Of a DNA stretch of 36,309 nt, positions 28,107 through 36,309 are shown one piece after another. The DNA is from Nitrospinaceae bacterium (lineage in GTDB: Bacteria; Nitrospinota; Nitrospinia; Nitrospinales; VA-1): the NCBI GenBank assembly GCA_029261515.1, contig JAJDBE010000011.1, forward strand, positions 1 to 36,309. Reading direction: 5' to 3'. Positions within the stretch are counted from its first letter, which is position 1, and every line of letters begins with the position of its first letter. The notes under the pieces were generated by a model, which ran no database searches, had not been told where the DNA came from, and was given only the letters and a program-made list of their open reading frames with translations. The translations under genes and the position numbers were made by a program.

Positions 28107-28298
28107 ATGCCAAAAATGAAAACCAACAAAGGCGCCGCCAAGCGCTTCCGGAAAACCGGAACTGGAAAAATAAAATTTAATCACGCGTTCACCAGCCATA
28201 TTTTGACAAGCAAAACTACCAAGCGAAAACGCAATTTGAGAAAAAGCGAGACGATGGCGCCGGGAGACGCAAAGCGGATGAAAGTCCTCCTCCCGTAA
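28107..28298 (+). CDS. rpmI: Ribosomal protein bL35
   Basis: Small basic 50S protein of 63 aa. The family signature is seen at the start, [20 protein letters not shown], and the end is KRMKVLLP. It lies 40 bases after infC and 33 before rplT, the standard infC-rpmI-rplT order. In other bacteria this group is repressed by L20 binding to the mRNA; no specific site is identified here. Confidence 0.97.
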   Translation: MPKMKTNKGAAKRFRKTGTGKIKFNHAFTSHILTSKTTKRKRNLRKSETMAPGDAKRMKVLLP

Positions 28299-28331
28299 AT
28301 CAGCGTCAATAAAAACCAGAGGAGAAAGTAA

Positions 28332-28688
28332 ATGCCACGAGCAGTCAATGGAACCGTCTCCAGGAGACGGCGAAAAAAAATACTCCGTTTAGCCTCCGGC
28401 TTCCGCAGTATTCGCAGCAGAGCCTTCAGGAAGGCAAGAGAGTCTGTCGAAAAAGGCCTGACCTACGCCTACCGGGACCGAAGAGTCAGGAAACGCGACT
28501 TTAGACGCCTGTGGATCGCCCGAATCAATGCGGCGGTACGCGCCGAGGGCCTGACCTACAGCAAGTTCATGCACGGCTTGAAACTGGCCAACATCGACCT
28601 GGACCGCAAAGTTCTTTCCGATATGGCCATCAACAATCAGGAAGCCTTCCAGACGTTGACCAAAACAGCGCAGGCAAAATTGGCTTAG
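28332..28688 (+). CDS. rplT: Ribosomal protein bL20
   Basis: 50S assembly protein of 118 aa. The basic N-terminal helix includes [14 protein letters not shown] and the globular part includes [20 protein letters not shown]. It has normal length and a strong GAGGAG before the ATG. In other bacteria L20 also represses its own operon. Two hairpins follow its stop. Confidence 0.97.
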   Translation: MPRAVNGTVSRRRRKKILRLASGFRSIRSRAFRKARESVEKGLTYAYRDRRVRKRDFRRLWIARINAAVRAEGLTYSKFMHGLKLANIDLDRKVLSDMAINNQEAFQTLTKTAQAKLA

Positions 28689-28730
28689 CCCTCATATTTG
28701 AGGGCACACTGCCCTTCATTTCCGCAGGGC
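28689..28730 (+). promoter_or_regulatory. Two tandem hairpins between rplT and pheS
   Basis: The first hairpin is CCCTCA-TATT-TGAGGG (28689-28704), beginning right after the rplT stop. The second is GCCCT (28711-28715) with AGGGC (28726-28730). No T run follows either. They could reduce readthrough or protect the rplT message end. Confidence 0.5.
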
Positions 28731-28751
28731 GTTTGACAGAATCCTCCCTTT

Positions 28752-29768
28752 ATGATTCAAACCATCGAAAAGCACCAACAGGACTTTGATGCCCGAATTG
28801 GCGCATCCACTTCACTCGACGAGTTGAAGCAAATGCGTATCGAGTTTCTGGGCAAAAAGGGCTGCGTTTCCCAATTCATGAAGGACCTGCGTTCCGCGCC
28901 GCCTGAAGAAAAACCCGCCCTTGGCAAACACATCAATGAACTTAAAGAACACATCGAGCGGCTGCTGACGGAAAAAACCGAGGAACTGGAAAAAAAAAGT
29001 GCAGGCGCTTCCGGCGCGGTGGCAGGATTCGATGCCAGCCTGCCAGGGAAAAAAGAAATCGCAGGCTCCACCCACCCCATCACCGAGATGCTCGATGAGA
29101 TCACCTCCATCTTTTTCAGTCTGGGGTTCCAGGTGGAAGAGGGTCCTGAAATCGAAACCGATTATTATAATTTTGAAGCGTTGAACATCCCCAAGGACCA
29201 TCCCGCGCGGGACATGCAGGACACGTTTTATATTGAAGAGGAAGTGGTCCTCAGAACCCACACCTCGCCGGTGCAGATCCATGTCATGGAAAAGCAGAAG
29301 CCTCCCCTTCGCATCATAGCACCCGGAAAGGTCTACCGCTGCGATTCGGACATTTCGCACACGCCCATGTTTCACCAGATCGAAGGCTTGATGGTCGATG
29401 AAAATATTTCCTTCAGCCATCTCAAGGGAGTGATTCAGATCTTTCTGCATCAGGTATTCGGCGAAAAGACCGAGGTGCGCTTTCGCCCCAGTTTTTTCCC
29501 CTTCACCTGCCCAAGCGCCGAGGTGGACATTCAATGCGTCATCTGTTCGGGAAAAGGCTGCCGGGTGTGTTCCAACTCAGGCTGGCTGGAAATTCTGGGA
29601 GCCGGAATGGTGGACCCGGCGGTGTTCAAATCCGTGGATTACGATCCGGAACGATGGACCGGGTTCGCGTTCGGTCTGGGCATCGAACGCATCGCCATGC
29701 TCAAGTACGGCATCAACGATATCCGCCTGTTTTTCGAGAACGATCTCAGATTCCTGAAGCAATTTTAA
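28752..29768 (+). CDS. pheS: Phenylalanyl-tRNA synthetase alpha subunit
   Basis: Catalytic alpha subunit of the alpha2-beta2 enzyme, 338 aa. The N-terminal coiled coil (about 1-90) binds tRNA. The class II core shows DTFYIEEEVVLRTHTSPVQ, the motif 2 region FHQIEGLMVD and motif 3 GFAFGLGIERIAMLKYG. The Phe site segment FRPSFFPFTCPSAEVDI is intact. The start ATG at 28752 has no Shine-Dalgarno; the sequence before it contains CCTCC instead. pheT, normally next, is absent: a terminator hairpin and an opposite-strand chemoreceptor follow within 100 bases. Confidence 0.97.
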   Translation: MIQTIEKHQQDFDARIGASTSLDELKQMRIEFLGKKGCVSQFMKDLRSAPPEEKPALGKHINELKEHIERLLTEKTEELEKKSAGASGAVAGFDASLPGKKEIAGSTHPITEMLDEITSIFFSLGFQVEEGPEIETDYYNFEALNIPKDHPARDMQDTFYIEEEVVLRTHTSPVQIHVMEKQKPPLRIIAPGKVYRCDSDISHTPMFHQIEGLMVDENISFSHLKGVIQIFLHQVFGEKTEVRFRPSFFPFTCPSAEVDIQCVICSGKGCRVCSNSGWLEILGAGMVDPAVFKSVDYDPERWTGFAFGLGIERIAMLKYGINDIRLFFENDLRFLKQF

Positions 29769-29802
29769 CCCCCTGCTCCCGGCCTGACTTCATTTCACCT
29801 CT

Positions 29803-29842
29803 AAAAAAATAAAAAAGGGAACAGGGCAAACACCCTGTTCCC
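29803..29842 (-). terminator. Strong intrinsic terminator of the chemoreceptor gene, possibly bidirectional
   Basis: A perfect 10-bp stem GGGAACAGGG/CCCTGTTCCC (29817-29826 and 29833-29842) with a 6-base loop. On the minus strand it is followed by TTTTTTATTTTTTT (29803-29816). It lies 22 bases past the receptor stop. On the plus strand it may also stop pheS transcripts, though no T run follows there. Confidence 0.92.
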
Positions 29843-29864
29843 TCTATGAGGCTACGTAGAACTT

Positions 29865-32609
29865 CTATTCGTACCTGAACTGTCCTACCAAGCCCTGCAA
29901 TTCGCCTGCAAGGTGAGACAATTCTTTTGCGGCGGTTTGAGTTTCCTGAGAACCTTGCGTCGTGCTTTGCGCCGCCTCGGCCACACTGGTTATGTTCTGG
30001 GAAATCTCCTGTGTTCCTTTCGCGGCTTGCGTCACATTGCGCCCGATCTCGTTGGTCGTGGCGGTCTGCTCCTCCACCGCGCTGGCGATGGTGCCGGAGA
30101 TATCGTTGATTCTGACAATCACCTCGCTGATCTCGGCAATGGCTTCGACTGCTTCCTGCGTATCGGTCTGAATGGCGCCGATCTTGGCACCGATTTCTTC
30201 CGTCGCATTGGCCGTCTGATTGGCCAGATCCTTCACCTCATTGGCCACCACCGCGAAGCCCTTTCCGGCTTCCCCTGCACGCGCCGCTTCGATCGTCGCG
30301 TTCAGGGCCAAAAGGTTGGTCTGCTCCGCAATGGAGGTGATGACCTTGATCACCTGCCCGATCTCTGCCGAGCTTTCGCCCAGCTGTTTGACCTTTTCAT
30401 TGGTGCGTTGCGCAACTTCTACCGCGCTTGTGGCGATGCGTGCCGCCTCGTTTGAACTTTGCGCAATCTCCTTGATGCTGGCGCTCATTTCTTCCGATCC
30501 TGTCGCCACCGTTCCCACATTGGAACTCACCTCTTCCGAAGCGGCAGACACCATTCCGGCCTGAGCCGAGGTCTCTTCCGCATTGCTGGCCATTTGCTGG
30601 CTCACCGCGGACAGCTGCTGGGACGAACCGGCAAGGGTCTCGGCATTTTTGCCAATATTGGAAACACTCGTGCGCAGGTTGCCCAGGAACTTCTCCAGCC
30701 CCTCTCCCATCTGGCCGATGGCATCTTCTCCTTTCACCGGAACCTCACGGGTCAGGTCGCCCTGGCTGGCGGCGTGGACCACTTCCAGCATGCTGTCTAC
30801 TTTTTTGCGCAGTTCCGCAGCCTGGGCTTTTTCGCGGTCAGAGGCTTCCCGGGCGGTTTTTTCGGTGGCCAGCCTTTCCGTTATGACTTCCCAGGTCACC
30901 ATGGGTCCCAGATAGTTTTGCTTGTCATCGTAAATGGGACTCACCAGGAGATCAAGAATTTCAGAACCCAGTTGGATTTGCGCCTTGTGCGGCAGATTTT
31001 TCGGGTTGGACAATATTTTATGTTGCAGGTCCGGGTTCTTGTGAAAAATATCAATGGACTGGCCTATCATATTGTTCACCTTAACTGGAAGGTATTGCTC
31101 CAGTGCTTTAAGGGTCTTGTAAGAGGCTGGATTCATGTACTGCAATTTTAAATCCTGGTCGGTGCACATGACATTAATCGGTGCATTTTCCATCATGGAA
31201 TTCACACGCGCCATTTCCGCATCGGCTTTGCTTTTCTCAACCGCCTGACTGAACATGCCCTTTAAATTGGCCTCGAACTCGCCTTGCAGGCCAAACTTGT
31301 CCGAGGCAGGAATATTCCCCTTTAGCAGGGAATCAGTATCTTTCAGAAAGTTTTTGACGCTGTGGAGCAGACCGTTAAAAGACTGCGAGAGCCGCCCGAT
31401 TTCATCCTGAGAACGCACGGTCAATTCGTGCATGGTCTTCAGTTTGCCGGCGGCAAAATCCTCCAGCCCATTGGTCAGAGCCGCTATGGGATTGGTCAAT
31501 GCCCGGGCGCTCCAGAAACCAAACATCAATATCACAATTGCACATACTCCGGCGGTGACAAACAGTTGATTTTCTATAGAAATAATAGGCGCGTTGATCT
31601 CCGAATCTGGCATGCGGGCCAGAACCGACCAATTCATCCCAGGAAAACCCAAAGCGCCACCAAGATGTGCAAAGCCCGCGGCCTGAACGATTTTCTTGCG
31701 TGCGTGCAGGGCATATTCAAAACCCGACTGTTTTTCCTTAGCCGCTTTGACCGCCGCAGACACGCCCTTTTCCGCCAGATTCAGTTTGGCAAATACAGTT
31801 AAATCGCGTTTGATGCCATTTTCCGATCCCTTGCCTTCGGCAGGATCAAAATCAACGATCACCGCGCCTTTATCATCCAGCAGAGTGAGTTCAACATTGG
31901 CCATCCCCTGGTTTTTCAATTTCCCGTATGCGGCTGTGAAAACCTCTTCTACCAGGGAAAACTTCGCGTAATTATGCCAAATGGCGACGACATCGCCTTT
32001 TGCATCCGTAACCGGCGCCGCAAAGCCAACGGTCATCCCGTCCTCGCCGGGATAGGCTGTTTTAACATCCGCGTCTGCATGCAACGGCACAATGACGGTT
32101 CCCGAGAAAGCGCTGTTCCCCCCTGTATTCCCCGCCTGACTGGTGTAAAACTTTTTTTGCATCACATCATGAAACCAGGAAGCATTTTTATAGTTTTTGG
32201 CGTAAAGGCTCTCGGAAACGATTCCCTTCCCCTCCTGATCCTTGCTATTGACCGCGATAACATTGCCGTCGAGATCCACCAGCAGGGTCAAAAAATAGAT
32301 GTCGTAGGTATCCACATAGTTGTTCATGGCAGAGACGATGGGGCTCTCGGCCTTATACCAATGATCGCGATTGCGAAGAATGGTGTTGAGTCCAAACGCC
32401 TGAACGTCTCCATAACGTTCAAACAGATTGCGGTCGATTTTATCAGCGATGTTTTCCGCCACGCTCCGGAGACTGCCGGCGTTAATATTACGGATGTCAT
32501 TAAAGGCAATATTGCTCATAATCATGACCGCCCCCAGGGGCACCATGCCGATCATCAGATACAAAATGACCTGCTTCCACTTGAGACTCAAATTTTTCCA
32601 AACACTCAT
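29865..32609 (-). CDS. Methyl-accepting chemotaxis protein (dCACHE-HAMP-PAS-MCP)
   Basis: Inner-membrane receptor of 914 aa. The first membrane helix lies at about 13-35. A large periplasmic double-CACHE type ligand domain follows (about 36-345), ending in the typical NWSVLARMP. The second membrane helix is at 349-370, HAMP at about 371-423. A cytoplasmic PAS domain (about 471-590) contains [11 protein letters not shown] and SIDIFHKNP. The signalling domain ends the protein, with the conserved hairpin tip [20 protein letters not shown]. No C-terminal CheR pentapeptide is seen. ATG 32609 has GGGGAGAA upstream. The PAS-to-end portion is a close paralogue of the partial receptor at the right edge of the window. 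Confidence 0.95.
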   Translation of the reverse strand: MSVWKNLSLKWKQVILYLMIGMVPLGAVMIMSNIAFNDIRNINAGSLRSVAENIADKIDRNLFERYGDVQAFGLNTILRNRDHWYKAESPIVSAMNNYVDTYDIYFLTLLVDLDGNVIAVNSKDQEGKGIVSESLYAKNYKNASWFHDVMQKKFYTSQAGNTGGNSAFSGTVIVPLHADADVKTAYPGEDGMTVGFAAPVTDAKGDVVAIWHNYAKFSLVEEVFTAAYGKLKNQGMANVELTLLDDKGAVIVDFDPAEGKGSENGIKRDLTVFAKLNLAEKGVSAAVKAAKEKQSGFEYALHARKKIVQAAGFAHLGGALGFPGMNWSVLARMPDSEINAPIISIENQLFVTAGVCAIVILMFGFWSARALTNPIAALTNGLEDFAAGKLKTMHELTVRSQDEIGRLSQSFNGLLHSVKNFLKDTDSLLKGNIPASDKFGLQGEFEANLKGMFSQAVEKSKADAEMARVNSMMENAPINVMCTDQDLKLQYMNPASYKTLKALEQYLPVKVNNMIGQSIDIFHKNPDLQHKILSNPKNLPHKAQIQLGSEILDLLVSPIYDDKQNYLGPMVTWEVITERLATEKTAREASDREKAQAAELRKKVDSMLEVVHAASQGDLTREVPVKGEDAIGQMGEGLEKFLGNLRTSVSNIGKNAETLAGSSQQLSAVSQQMASNAEETSAQAGMVSAASEEVSSNVGTVATGSEEMSASIKEIAQSSNEAARIATSAVEVAQRTNEKVKQLGESSAEIGQVIKVITSIAEQTNLLALNATIEAARAGEAGKGFAVVANEVKDLANQTANATEEIGAKIGAIQTDTQEAVEAIAEISEVIVRINDISGTIASAVEEQTATTNEIGRNVTQAAKGTQEISQNITSVAEAAQSTTQGSQETQTAAKELSHLAGELQGLVGQFRYE

Positions 32610-33002
32610 AACTTTCTCCCCGTAAAGTTAAGTTAATAATGCTGCTGTCGTCGTCGCACCAGCAAAGTAATGTTTTCCTAACCTGTATTCGATACAATAA
32701 AAGCTTTGCCAAGGCCCGGCTGATCCCGGGGAAAACCCTATTTGGGGCGTTCTATCTCGAATCCATCAGGAAAAAAATCCGGTCCAGTCATGACCCATCC
32801 CAATGAAAGTAAATGTACGGTTTTCCAGTGATAAATCAATTTTAGTGCAATTTAAAACACTTACTGTAATTTTCCATAGTCAATGTAAGCCATTAATTTT
32901 AAAAGGTCAATTTTATTTTCCGCAAATCTGACCCAAAAAACCAGAATACCGGACAATAGCAAGCCTGGAATTCCTTACAATATTTGTCTCTCTGGAAAGC
33001 CT
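32610..33002. other. Divergent intergenic region, 393 bases
   Basis: It separates the chemoreceptor (minus) from the cytochrome gene (plus). The sequence is AT-rich from 32810 to 32930. No gene or RNA structure is recognised. Both promoters should lie here. TTGGCA with a weak -10 on the minus strand near 32680-32710 is the best receptor candidate, but neither promoter is convincing. Confidence 0.45.
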
Positions 33003-33998
33003 TTGAAAGTTCCAAATATCCTCAAAAAAACCGTTCCCGTGGCCGTGGGTCTTGTCGTCCTGGGTTATCTCACCCTCTATTTCGTCATCAACCAAACGCC
33101 GCAGTGGATTCCTGAAAACCTGACGCGTTTGGCGCGTCAGGCGGATCTATTGGAAAACCCCGAAGCCAAGCGCTGCTTCGAATGCCACAAAGAAATTTAT
33201 GCCGCCTGGAAAAAGAGCCGACATGCAATTGCGTGGGTCAGCGAAACTTACATCGAAGACTCAGAAAACCGGAGCAAAGAAAAATGCCTGCCTTGTCACA
33301 TCCCGCGGCAAGTAAAAAATGGCGAAAAACCACAGCCCCGGCTGGATCACCGTGACGACGGCATCTATTGCGTCCCCTGCCATGTGATCGACGGCAAAAT
33401 GCACGGCCCCTATGATTTATTCTCACCGCCGCATCCGACGCAAAAGAATTTGCAGTACCGGGAATCCAAGTTCTGCGGCTCCTGCCACGAAAAAACGTTT
33501 GAGGAGTGGAAGATTGCAGGCGTTGAAGACACCTGCCAATCCTGCCACATGGCCCGCACGGAAAGTCGGCTGGTACAAAAACCGGTATTGAGCTGGCTGC
33601 ATTCGAAAAAACAGGTGGGCGACCACAGCTTCCCGCACGGAGAAATCACGCAGGAGGACCTTGCGGTGACCGGTGAAATTTCCGGCAAAGAATTCATCGT
33701 AACGCTGCTCAACCAAAAAATCCCGCACCGGGTGCCCACAGCCGACAATGGCGATCCCAGGCTCTACCTCTATGTCCGCTTTCTCGATGATTCGGGCCAG
33801 GAGGTGGATCGATTCAAGGAAATTCTGGCGCCACAACAGGACACTGCCCTGCTTTATGGCAAAGAAGCGCGTTTTCAATACCCTTTGACAGCCCCAGTGC
33901 GAAAGGTGGAGATTTCCCTGCAATACAAACCCGCCTGGAGCAAAGACAAGAGCGAATGGCGTCAGCTGTCTTATCCTGTGACTGGTGATTCCGGTTGA
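33003..33998 (+). CDS. Membrane-anchored five-heme c-type cytochrome
   Basis: Protein of 331 aa with an N-terminal membrane helix (about 10-30) that anchors it on the periplasmic side. Five CxxCH heme sites are visible: CFECH (58-62), CLPCH (95-99), CVPCH (123-127), CGSCH (158-162) and CQSCH (178-182). The spacing resembles the cytochrome c554/NapC-like multiheme group. The C-terminal 130 residues lack Cys and look like a beta domain (EFIVTLLNQKIPHRVPTADNG). It should carry electrons in the periplasm; partner and substrate are unknown. The start is TTG at 33003 with GGAAAG nearby. The next cytochrome gene begins 63 bases downstream. Confidence 0.9.
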   Translation: MKVPNILKKTVPVAVGLVVLGYLTLYFVINQTPQWIPENLTRLARQADLLENPEAKRCFECHKEIYAAWKKSRHAIAWVSETYIEDSENRSKEKCLPCHIPRQVKNGEKPQPRLDHRDDGIYCVPCHVIDGKMHGPYDLFSPPHPTQKNLQYRESKFCGSCHEKTFEEWKIAGVEDTCQSCHMARTESRLVQKPVLSWLHSKKQVGDHSFPHGEITQEDLAVTGEISGKEFIVTLLNQKIPHRVPTADNGDPRLYLYVRFLDDSGQEVDRFKEILAPQQDTALLYGKEARFQYPLTAPVRKVEISLQYKPAWSKDKSEWRQLSYPVTGDSG

Positions 33999-34061
33999 TC
34001 CGGTGGCGACATTTGTTTTAAATTTAAAGGCACATCCCATTTCCCTTAAGAAGGAGGTTTT

Positions 34062-34910
34062 ATGCGCACGTCCCTGATCAACTCGCTCCTATTCACGCTA
34101 ATGCTGTTTCTCATCCCCCTGCAGTTGCAGGCAAAGGACATGGTGGTCAAAGCGCCGCCGGAGTCGCTCGGCAAATACTATCCACCTGAAAGCAAAGAAC
34201 CCAAATGGATTCAGCAAATGCACAAGATGAGCGGCAACCTCGGCGGGGTGTTCGTCAACCTCAGGGAAAAGGACTGGGACAATCTCGACAAAAACGCCGA
34301 CCAGTTTGTCGAATCCTATAAAGAAGCCTCTGAAATGGTTCCGGAATGGGAGGAGTATTTCGATCTGAAAGCCGCTAAGGAATTCGCCGCCGCCGCCAAA
34401 ACGCATGACGGGGAAAAAATCGGCAAGGCCGTCGGCGCTGTCGGCAAAACCTGCGGCAAATGTCATGCAGACAACTCCATCTCGGTGTGGACCCGTTTTC
34501 ACTGGCCCTCGTTTCACAAGATCAAGATCACCGACCCCATCGAAGAGAAGGAACTGGACTTCGGCAAATACATGGGGCTGCTTTCCGGCACGTTCAAGGG
34601 AGTCACGGTGAATTTTAAAGAAGGCCAGTACGACCGGTCGCAAAAAGCCTTGCGAGCTTTCAAATCCCGGTTCATGGAATTGAAATCCACCTGCTCCAAA
34701 TGCCACACCACAGACGACGTGAAGCTGTTCTACGTTGGGGAAAACGTGGCGCAGGCTTTCGACGGACTGCAAAAAGAACTGACAGCGGAAAAACCGAATC
34801 CAGGGAATTTCTGGAAAAATGTGGGAATTTTAGGCAAACAGGGATGCAAGAACTGCCACCTGACGCATCGGTCTTACGCGATGATTCAGGAGCGCTGGGA
34901 AGAAAAATAA
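34062..34910 (+). CDS. Periplasmic triheme cytochrome with tandem cytochrome c'-like domains
   Basis: Exported protein of 282 aa. The signal peptide (1-24) has a hydrophobic core ending LQA. Three CxxCH sites: CGKCH (131-135), CSKCH (211-215) and CKNCH (262-266). Residues about 52-135 and 170-266 look like a duplicated helical unit: MSGNLGGVFVNLREKDWD matches LLSGTFKGVTVNFKEGQYD, and each unit ends with a heme site, as in class II cytochromes c'. The second unit has an extra heme site where the first has EMVPEW. It probably exchanges electrons with the membrane-bound cytochrome encoded upstream. AAGGAGG precedes the ATG. Confidence 0.88.
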   Translation: MRTSLINSLLFTLMLFLIPLQLQAKDMVVKAPPESLGKYYPPESKEPKWIQQMHKMSGNLGGVFVNLREKDWDNLDKNADQFVESYKEASEMVPEWEEYFDLKAAKEFAAAAKTHDGEKIGKAVGAVGKTCGKCHADNSISVWTRFHWPSFHKIKITDPIEEKELDFGKYMGLLSGTFKGVTVNFKEGQYDRSQKALRAFKSRFMELKSTCSKCHTTDDVKLFYVGENVAQAFDGLQKELTAEKPNPGNFWKNVGILGKQGCKNCHLTHRSYAMIQERWEEK

Positions 34911-34941
34911 CCTTAAGGAAACATCGCAGTAAAGACCGCAC

Positions 34942-34974
34942 AAAAAAAGACGGCAGGTGTTACCCTGCCGTCTT
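34942..34974 (-). terminator. Convergent terminator between cytochrome and chemoreceptor genes
   Basis: An 11-bp perfect stem AAGACGGCAGG/CCTGCCGTCTT (34947-34957 and 34964-34974) with a 6-base loop. The minus strand continues with a run of T (34942-34948), ending the partial receptor transcript. The plus strand continues AATTTTC, so it may also act on the cytochrome operon. Confidence 0.9.
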
Positions 34975-34998
34975 AATTTTCTATTGCTGCAAATCAAC

Positions 34999-36309
34999 TT
35001 ATCGATATTTAAACTGCTTGACCAGCCCTTGCAATTCGACCGCCATTTTCGATAATTCGGCGGAAGCCCCCTGCGTGTCCGAAGCTCCCTGCGTCGTGCT
35101 TTGCGCCGCCTGGGACACACCGGTGATGTTCTGCGCGATTTCCTGAGTTCCCCGCGCCGCTTCCGCCACATTGCGGCCAATTTCGGCGGTGGTCGCCGTC
35201 TGCTCTTCCACGGCGCTGGCGATCGTGCTGGAAATGTCGTTGATCTTGTTGATGACCTCGGAAATTTCAGCAATGGCAGCCACCGAGCTTTCTGTGTCTC
35301 CTTGAATGGCTTCGATTCTGGCGCTGATGTCTTCAGTCGCCTTGGCCGTCTGGTTGGCCAAATCTTTCACCTCGTTCGCCACAACCGCAAAGCCTTGGCC
35401 CGCTTCGCCTGCACGCGCCGCTTCGATCGTCGCGTTCAAAGCTAAAAGATTGGTCTGCTCCGCGATGGAGGTGATGACTTTTATCACCTGACCGATCTCA
35501 GCCGAACTCTCGCCTAATTTGGTGATCGTGGCGTTGGTATTTTTTGCCACTTTCACCGCCTCTGTAGCCACACGCGCCGCTTCGTTGGCGTTTTGCGCAA
35601 TCTCTTTAATACTGGCGCTCATTTCCTCCGCTCCGGTGGAGACGGTTTGTACATTTTTACTGACTTCGTCTGAAGCGGCGGAAACCACGCCGGATTGAGC
35701 CGAAGTTTCTTCCGCATTGCCCGCCATCTGCTGGCTGACCGCCGTCAATTCCTCAGCCGAAGAAGACAGCGTTTCCGCGTTATGCCCGATGGCTTGAATA
35801 TTGCCACGCAGTTTTTCCAGAAGCTGAGACAGGCCTTCTCCCATCTGACCGATAGCATCTTCACCCTTGACTGTCACCTCACGAGTCAGGTCTCCTTCCG
35901 CCGCGGCGGATACGACCTCCAGCATGGAGTTCACCTTTTGGCGTAACTCTTCCGCCTGAGTTTTTTCCCTCTCCGAAGCTTCCTTGGCCGCATTTTCATT
36001 GTTCACCAATTGGGTGACCACTGCCCAACCCGCCATGTATCCAATAAGCTCCCCCTTTTGATCGGAAATAGCGGCGACATTGAGATCGAGAATTTCATCT
36101 CCCAACTGGATTCGGGTTTGATGTGGAAGATTCTTGGGATCGGATAAAAACTTTCTTTGGTGAGCAGGATTTTTATGGAAAACATCTATCGTTTGACCGA
36201 GTACCTGATCCGCTTTCACGGGCAATAAATGCTCGAGTTGTTTAAACGTTCTTTGCGACGCTGGATTCAAATACGTAAGCTTCAAATCTGTGTCCGCGTA
36301 CATGATGTT
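34999..36309 (-). CDS. Methyl-accepting chemotaxis protein, N-terminus beyond window
   Basis: The last 436 residues of a receptor; the frame is still open at the window edge. The visible part begins inside a PAS domain ([37 protein letters not shown]), then a helical linker and the signalling domain with [20 protein letters not shown]. The PAS and signalling domains closely match the receptor at 29865-32609. A Met two codons inside the edge (36303) is not the true start, since it lies in the PAS core. Sensor and membrane parts are unseen. Confidence 0.95.
   Translation of the reverse strand, partial: NIMYADTDLKLTYLNPASQRTFKQLEHLLPVKADQVLGQTIDVFHKNPAHQRKFLSDPKNLPHQTRIQLGDEILDLNVAAISDQKGELIGYMAGWAVVTQLVNNENAAKEASEREKTQAEELRQKVNSMLEVVSAAAEGDLTREVTVKGEDAIGQMGEGLSQLLEKLRGNIQAIGHNAETLSSSAEELTAVSQQMAGNAEETSAQSGVVSAASDEVSKNVQTVSTGAEEMSASIKEIAQNANEAARVATEAVKVAKNTNATITKLGESSAEIGQVIKVITSIAEQTNLLALNATIEAARAGEAGQGFAVVANEVKDLANQTAKATEDISARIEAIQGDTESSVAAIAEISEVINKINDISSTIASAVEEQTATTAEIGRNVAEAARGTQEIAQNITGVSQAAQSTTQGASDTQGASAELSKMAVELQGLVKQFKYR

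Overview
The window looks like ordinary chromosome from a Gram-negative bacterium. Outer-membrane machinery supports this: an Mla lipid-transport cluster, a LolB-like lipoprotein, several lipobox proteins and a DUF481 beta-barrel. Multiheme c-type cytochromes and large chemoreceptors suggest a respiratory, motile lineage. The gene order TPR/lolB-like/ispE/tRNA-Gln/prs/rplY/pth and the general protein flavour point to Nitrospinota or a deltaproteobacteria-like lineage. That assignment is inference from the sequence alone. No transposase, integrase, phage gene or CRISPR array is visible.

Layout. (1) 1-8321, minus strand: a run read right to left of a DUF721-TPR fusion, a LolB-like lipoprotein, ispE, tRNA-Gln(UUG), prs, rplY, pth and the 5' part of a K+-dependent membrane pyrophosphatase (cut by the window start). 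(2) 8322-8925: a long gap with no convincing gene. (3) 8926-15819, plus strand: an RsbW-type kinase and a STAS antagonist, an 18-bp perfect palindrome, mlaE-mlaF-mlaD, a TPR lipoprotein, a GT-C type membrane glycosyltransferase and a pentapeptide-repeat protein. (4) 15827-21188: a HAD-like protein (-), a DUF481 barrel (+), a LicC-like nucleotidyltransferase (-), a terpenoid-cyclase-fold protein (-) and a TPR/SH3 lipoprotein (-). (5) 21232-25386, plus: a TPP riboswitch with a downstream intrinsic terminator, then thiS-thiG-thiE-thiC. (6) 25441-29768, plus: tRNA-Val(GAC), thrS (no TGS domain), infC (AUU start), rpmI, rplT and pheS (no pheT next to it). (7) 29803-36309: two paralogous PAS-containing chemoreceptors on the minus strand flank two plus-strand c-type cytochromes (five-heme and three-heme).

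How the parts work together. Region 1 joins peptidyl-tRNA recycling, PRPP and isoprenoid precursor supply and lipoprotein handling. The Mla genes should move phospholipids between the membranes; no mlaC or mlaB follows them, and the STAS/kinase pair just upstream is a candidate regulator. The thi cluster makes the HMP and thiazole phosphates and joins them, under TPP feedback. Region 6 is a translation block.

The observations most worth checking are: the in-frame DUF721/lipoprotein fusion, whose two halves belong in different compartments; a 24-nt inverted partial copy of the riboswitch aptamer downstream of its terminator; ThiS ending Gly-Gly-Gly-Val instead of Gly-Gly; the tandem cytochrome c'-like triheme protein; and the kinase/STAS pair beside mlaEFD.
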